Positions 16,301 through 18,587 of a stretch of DNA of 18,587 nt are shown here, one piece after another. Position numbers and translations under genes: made by a program. The notes under the pieces were generated by a model that was not told the DNA's origin, made no database searches, and worked only from the letters and a program-made list of their open reading frames with translations. Origin of the DNA: Bacteroidia bacterium (lineage in GTDB: Bacteria; Bacteroidota; Bacteroidia; Bacteroidales; CAJPTX01); assembly GCA_905373475.1 (NCBI GenBank), contig CAJPTC010000038.1, positions 1 to 18,587 of the forward strand, read 5' to 3'. Position 1 is the stretch's first letter. The number at the start of each line of letters is the position of its first letter.

Positions 16301-16375
16301 TTGCCCTGCAAAGGCGCGCACCACACACTCTGCCGCTTCTTGCTGAAAACCCTGATGCTTAAACTTTAGTTTCAT
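13370..16375 (-). CDS. res: Type III restriction enzyme, Res (helicase-nuclease) subunit
   Basis: This 1001-residue subunit, with Mod, cuts DNA after ATP-driven communication between two unmethylated, oppositely oriented sites. The SF2 helicase motifs are all visible: Walker A METGTGKT (87-94), DEPQ as motif II (219-222), YSATH as motif III (248-252), KEGWDNP (527-533), and RQEVGRGMRL as motif VI (551-560). The C-terminal nuclease shows TPDW (931-934) and VETKG (950-954), a complete PD...ExK site. The length is normal for Res. The ATG at 16373-16375 starts 47 bases after the mod stop, so the two are probably co-transcribed. There is no frameshift or truncation, so the system should be able to restrict. 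Confidence 0.95.
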   Translation of the reverse strand: MKLKFKHQGFQQEAAECVVRAFAGQPYEGAFQHVQGEGNFRVYGFGNAPLRLERDEIAANVHAVQREQNLAQVTQLEGDGVLLTVEMETGTGKTYTYIKTIYELNKQYGWNKFVVVVPSVAIREGVYKSLEMMSDHFAHEYGKRIQYFIYNSKQLNKIDSFASDNNLHLMIINMQAFNTSLKEGSNNKDARIIFSQRDEFGSCRPIDILAQTNPILIIDEPQSVLGANAENATRKGIKRFNPLFQLLYSATHREVHNMVYRLDAIDAYNKKLVKKIEVKGIRQVGTIAANGYVYFEEIVISKENPRVRLSFDRISAAGHTTQVTKLIREGDNLFELSGQLAEYENNYIVQSIDGVKGCVRFLNGLELYEGDAVGSVTEDMIRRTQIRETIKTHLERESMLFARGIKVLSLFFIDHVENYRVYDADNSSRLGKYAQMFEEEYEAVIKEENSVLWSDEYRKYLARFAAAQVHNGYFSKDNKGKYVDSKAVRGETGSNDESAYDLIMKDKERLLSFAEPTRFIFSHSALKEGWDNPNVFQICTLKNSANELHKRQEVGRGMRLCVNEHGVRQDADVLGGGVFDTNILTVIASESYDDFSRQLQNEIADLVGDRPLMVTPSLFQKFMELPEEKALPIYNHLLRANYIDDSGQLTEAFHQDKATGRLNFGESLEGSKERIVAVLDQLFNPRVLQPGNARKSKEARFRKERFENKAFQELWECIKVQTSYEVDFKSRDLVKAACAALDRRLEVNQSRLVVEGGEMNEIRDKEALRAGTAMRAVSTRSVQLRGVSSGAVRYDLLGRLVESTGLTRKTVVEILKRVAPQTFEKFYTNPEEFIRKTGAIINETKAEVVVENIVYSKTDNSFDVGIFDSTLRGALGVNAIESVKSLYDLVVVDSTGIEKNFAQELERSDAVEVYTKLPRSFYINTPMGHYTPDWAIVFREGSVTQIYFIVETKGVESEAQLRVVENAKIMCAKRHFAAISNGADIIYTVVTDYNSLLNKVR

Positions 16376-16422
16376 TGCAAGCTCCGAGATTTACGTCTGT
16401 TCCTGCTAGAATCGCCCCAAAA

Positions 16423-18384
16423 CTATATCACCCTAATATTCGCGAGCGCCTCCGCACTGCTCCACCCCAAATGCTGCTTAAAAAGCTCAAAGAGGTTGAG
16501 CTTCGTCTTGTCTTCGGCAAAACAGTGGTCGCGGAAAAGAACCTGCGCGGGCTGCTTGGAAGCCATGAAAAGAATTACCTCTTGTGTAACATGTTGGTTG
16601 AAGCATGCTACAAGCTCGCCATCATTCACCGTATAGACGGTGCAATCTGCCACACGTTCTGTAGTCATGGGAAGCGAGAGCTGTACACCCCAGCTGAGCA
16701 TTGCCCCGAAGAGCAGATCAAGGTCAGTACGATCCTCCTTTATGTTATACAACATCCGTTCAAGCTCCTCTTGCCGATAGGCGCGAGGTAACAAAAAAAC
16801 TTCGCCATAATTGCTACTGTCTAGGCGGAATACACGGAAACCCACATCAAGGTCTTTGGCATTTTCTCCTGCAGCTTCCTTAATTTTTGCTCCTGCGCGG
16901 CGAATCCGCTCCTTTGCTATCTCGGGAATGATATTATACCCCGCTCTGCGTGCTTCGCTTTCCTTGGGCGTTTCCTCAGGGAGTTGTACCATAATATATT
17001 TACGTCGTCCCCCATCCTCGGCGTTAAGTTGCATTACGGCATGTGCTGTGGTCGCAGAACCTGAAAAGAAATCGAGAATGAGAGAGTCTGAGGTTGATGC
17101 TAATTCGACAACACGTTTTAGGGTATAGACAGATTTCGGATAATCGAAATATGATTTTCCGAACAACTCCTTTACGGCTTCTGTACCACGTTCATTAACA
17201 AATTCCTTTTCATTCCAGACACTCCGTTGCATCTTAGTTGTTTTGCGATATTTTTGCACTATCATATAGCCTCCATTTTGGTTGGCTTTGCCGAAAATCT
17301 CCTTATTCAACCCCGTTCTTGCCTTTTCCTCTTTGCCCCAACGCCATACGGTTTGTACCGAGCCAGATTGTGCAGGAAGAACCTCAACAAATCCAGCCTT
17401 GGGTTCAAGGGCTATTTCCATTAAACCATTAGAGTCTAGTTTATTGGGATTTATATAAAACGGATAATACAAATTAGGGCGGTTAGTCGCATTAAATTTC
17501 ACATTTCTATTTCGGAGTTCCATGAGGTTAAAACCTCCCACTTCATCGAAATATTGAAACTTTTTTTCCTTTTCCTCAATAAGATTTAGTAGCGCCAGAT
17601 CACTTTTAGCGTAAACTAAAATATAATCGTGCTGCAAGGCAATACCTCCATAATCGCGCCCACCTCTGTTGTTAACAACAATGGAATTACTCTTAAAATT
17701 CTTACTCCCAAATACCTCATCGCAAATCTTACGGAGGTTGTGCACCTCATTGTCATCTATCGAGATAAAAATCACCCCATCCTCAGCCAACAAGGAGCGA
17801 GCTACCAATAGGCGCGAATAAATCATCGAGCACCAATCAGAATGAAAGCGTCCGCTACTGTCGGAGTTCTTACGGTAGCAGTTTCCCTCTTCGTCTATAT
17901 CGCCAGAATCAAGAGATTCTTCCGTCTGCGAACGGGAGTAGTTGTCGTGATACACAAAATCGTTGCCTGTGTTATAAGGCGGGTCAATGTAGATCATCTT
18001 CACCTTGCCCATATAGCTCTTTCGCAGAAGCTTGAGCACACGGAGGTTATCTCCCTCTATGTAAATGTTCTGTGTCGTGTCCCATTCCACAGAATCTTCA
18101 GGCACAGGGCGCAGCGTATCGCTTATAGCCTCGGCAGCTTCTTTGCGCGCCTCTTGTTTCCCTGGCCATGTGAACTGGTACAACTCGTCGCGCGGGTTAG
18201 CTACGGCATCCCCCAGCAGTTCGCGCAAAACCTCAAAATTCACCTTCCGGTACACCTCGCCCGTCGTGGCATCACGCTCTTCGGTAAAACAGGAAGGAGC
18301 TATCTGATACAAAGCATCAAGGTTTAGTTGCGTACCCTCAGCAGAGGTTAATTCTAGTCGTTCAAGAGATGTATTATCTGACAT
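16423..18384 (-). CDS. mod: Type III DNA methyltransferase, Mod subunit (N6-adenine, beta class)
   Basis: Mod recognises the target sequence and methylates adenine N6 with S-adenosylmethionine. It works alone as a methylase and with Res as the nuclease. Counting from the longest frame (which starts with TTG at 18420), the catalytic motif DPPYNTG is at 146-152. The SAM-binding motif DFFSGSATTAH is at 450-460. The order catalytic, target recognition, SAM binding is that of beta-class enzymes. The target-recognition region is about 235-440 and is strikingly AT-rich. I chose the ATG at 18382-18384 (653 residues) because the 12 extra residues begin with TTG and add no recognised motif; the TTG start remains possible. 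No simple-sequence repeat that could phase-vary the gene was seen. Confidence 0.95.
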   Translation of the reverse strand: MSDNTSLERLELTSAEGTQLNLDALYQIAPSCFTEERDATTGEVYRKVNFEVLRELLGDAVANPRDELYQFTWPGKQEARKEAAEAISDTLRPVPEDSVEWDTTQNIYIEGDNLRVLKLLRKSYMGKVKMIYIDPPYNTGNDFVYHDNYSRSQTEESLDSGDIDEEGNCYRKNSDSSGRFHSDWCSMIYSRLLVARSLLAEDGVIFISIDDNEVHNLRKICDEVFGSKNFKSNSIVVNNRGGRDYGGIALQHDYILVYAKSDLALLNLIEEKEKKFQYFDEVGGFNLMELRNRNVKFNATNRPNLYYPFYINPNKLDSNGLMEIALEPKAGFVEVLPAQSGSVQTVWRWGKEEKARTGLNKEIFGKANQNGGYMIVQKYRKTTKMQRSVWNEKEFVNERGTEAVKELFGKSYFDYPKSVYTLKRVVELASTSDSLILDFFSGSATTAHAVMQLNAEDGGRRKYIMVQLPEETPKESEARRAGYNIIPEIAKERIRRAGAKIKEAAGENAKDLDVGFRVFRLDSSNYGEVFLLPRAYRQEELERMLYNIKEDRTDLDLLFGAMLSWGVQLSLPMTTERVADCTVYTVNDGELVACFNQHVTQEVILFMASKQPAQVLFRDHCFAEDKTKLNLFELFKQHLGWSSAEALANIRVI

Positions 18385-18429
18385 TCTGTTTGTGAGTTGA
18401 TAATCTCGCGGTTCTATCAAACAAAATTC

Positions 18430-18444
18430 GTTCTTTCAAAGAAC
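18430..18444. promoter_or_regulatory. Perfect palindrome upstream of mod, possible operator
   Basis: GTTCTTT and AAAGAAC form 7-bp arms around a single C, centred 53 bases upstream of the preferred mod ATG and just outside the TTG start. Its position suits an operator or promoter-proximal site controlling the restriction-modification genes. No regulator gene is adjacent, and one such palindrome in a window this size could be chance. Confidence 0.3.
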
Positions 18445-18533
18445 ACTGAATGTTACAACAAATTTCCTAATCTGTATTTTCACTTAAGCGGCAATATTGC
18501 AATCTAATTTTTTTGTCGTGTGATCTCTTCTCA

Positions 18534-18587
18534 GCTGAATTCAAGTCACAAATGCAACCCTCCGTCGCATTTACGTAATTACAATTC
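18534..18587 (+). repeat. Right copy of the 54-bp end repeat
   Basis: This copy starts GCTGAATTCAAGTC and runs to the last base of the window. It is the inverted counterpart of bases 1-54 (50 of 54 identical). It lies about 150 bases upstream of the mod start and carries the same AAATGC/GCATTT arms and TTACGTAA palindrome. The intervening 18445-18533 holds no gene; the only structure seen there is the 10-base palindrome GCAATATTGC at 18491-18500. Confidence 0.9.

Noticed and set aside
16375..16791. Plus-strand open frame of 138 codons spanning the res-mod junction
   Set aside because: It is antisense to the end of mod and has no domain or ribosome binding site. The well-supported mod and res genes explain the sequence.
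16423..18384. Phase-variable repeat tract in mod
   Set aside because: Many type III mod genes carry long tandem repeats. None was found here; the longest homopolymer, a T7 near 17560, sits in the AT-rich recognition region and is not unusual.
1..18587. The whole window as a composite transposon or other mobile element bounded by the end repeats
   Set aside because: There is no transposase, integrase or cargo-like organisation inside. The contents include tRNAs, folate, isoprenoid and histidine-degradation genes typical of a chromosome. Repeats at contig ends explain the pattern better.

Overview
The window looks like a stretch of a Bacteroidota chromosome, probably Bacteroidales and possibly Porphyromonas-like. 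The evidence is a Lys-Glu-Asp-flanked lipobox, a PorT-type outer-membrane barrel, an AAA-ATPase/DUF1703 protein, scarce Shine-Dalgarno sequences, and four good matches to the Bacteroidota -7 promoter element TAnnTTTG. The species assignment is inference. It is mostly ordinary housekeeping sequence with a type III restriction-modification system at the right end. No gene-free gap exceeds about 210 bases.

Left part (minus strand, 50-5243). Four genes are chained by overlapping stop and start codons and read leftward: a surface-type lipoprotein of eight repeats plus a C-terminal PCMD-like domain, an outer-membrane beta-barrel, a ThiE/TenI-like protein and ThiD. A two-domain universal stress protein (5364-6221) lies upstream and is separated from them by a terminator. 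No TPP riboswitch fits in the short leader.

Centre. tRNA-Gln(CTG) and tRNA-Leu(TAG) run rightward from a promoter divergent from that of the stress protein. They share a bidirectional terminator with a convergent AAA-ATPase/PD-(D/E)XK gene (6542-8146). Then comes a leftward operon of polyprenyl diphosphate synthase, CvpA-family protein, and a fused dihydroneopterin aldolase-MazG protein. The long-form urocanate hydratase gene hutU (11216-13231) diverges from that operon.

Right part (13370-18384, minus strand). This is a complete type III restriction-modification pair, mod then res, with all diagnostic catalytic motifs intact. The target-recognition segment of mod is much more AT-rich than the rest of the gene.

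Ends. The first and last 54 bases are the same sequence in inverted orientation, with 4 mismatches, 3 of them in the outer 9 bases. The left copy contains the thiD stop codon. The copies point outward, so both ends probably run into members of one dispersed repeat or mobile-element family. The strongest points for follow-up are this end repeat, the FolB-MazG fusion (a possible answer to the dihydroneopterin triphosphate dephosphorylation step), and the lipoprotein-barrel-ThiE-ThiD operon.
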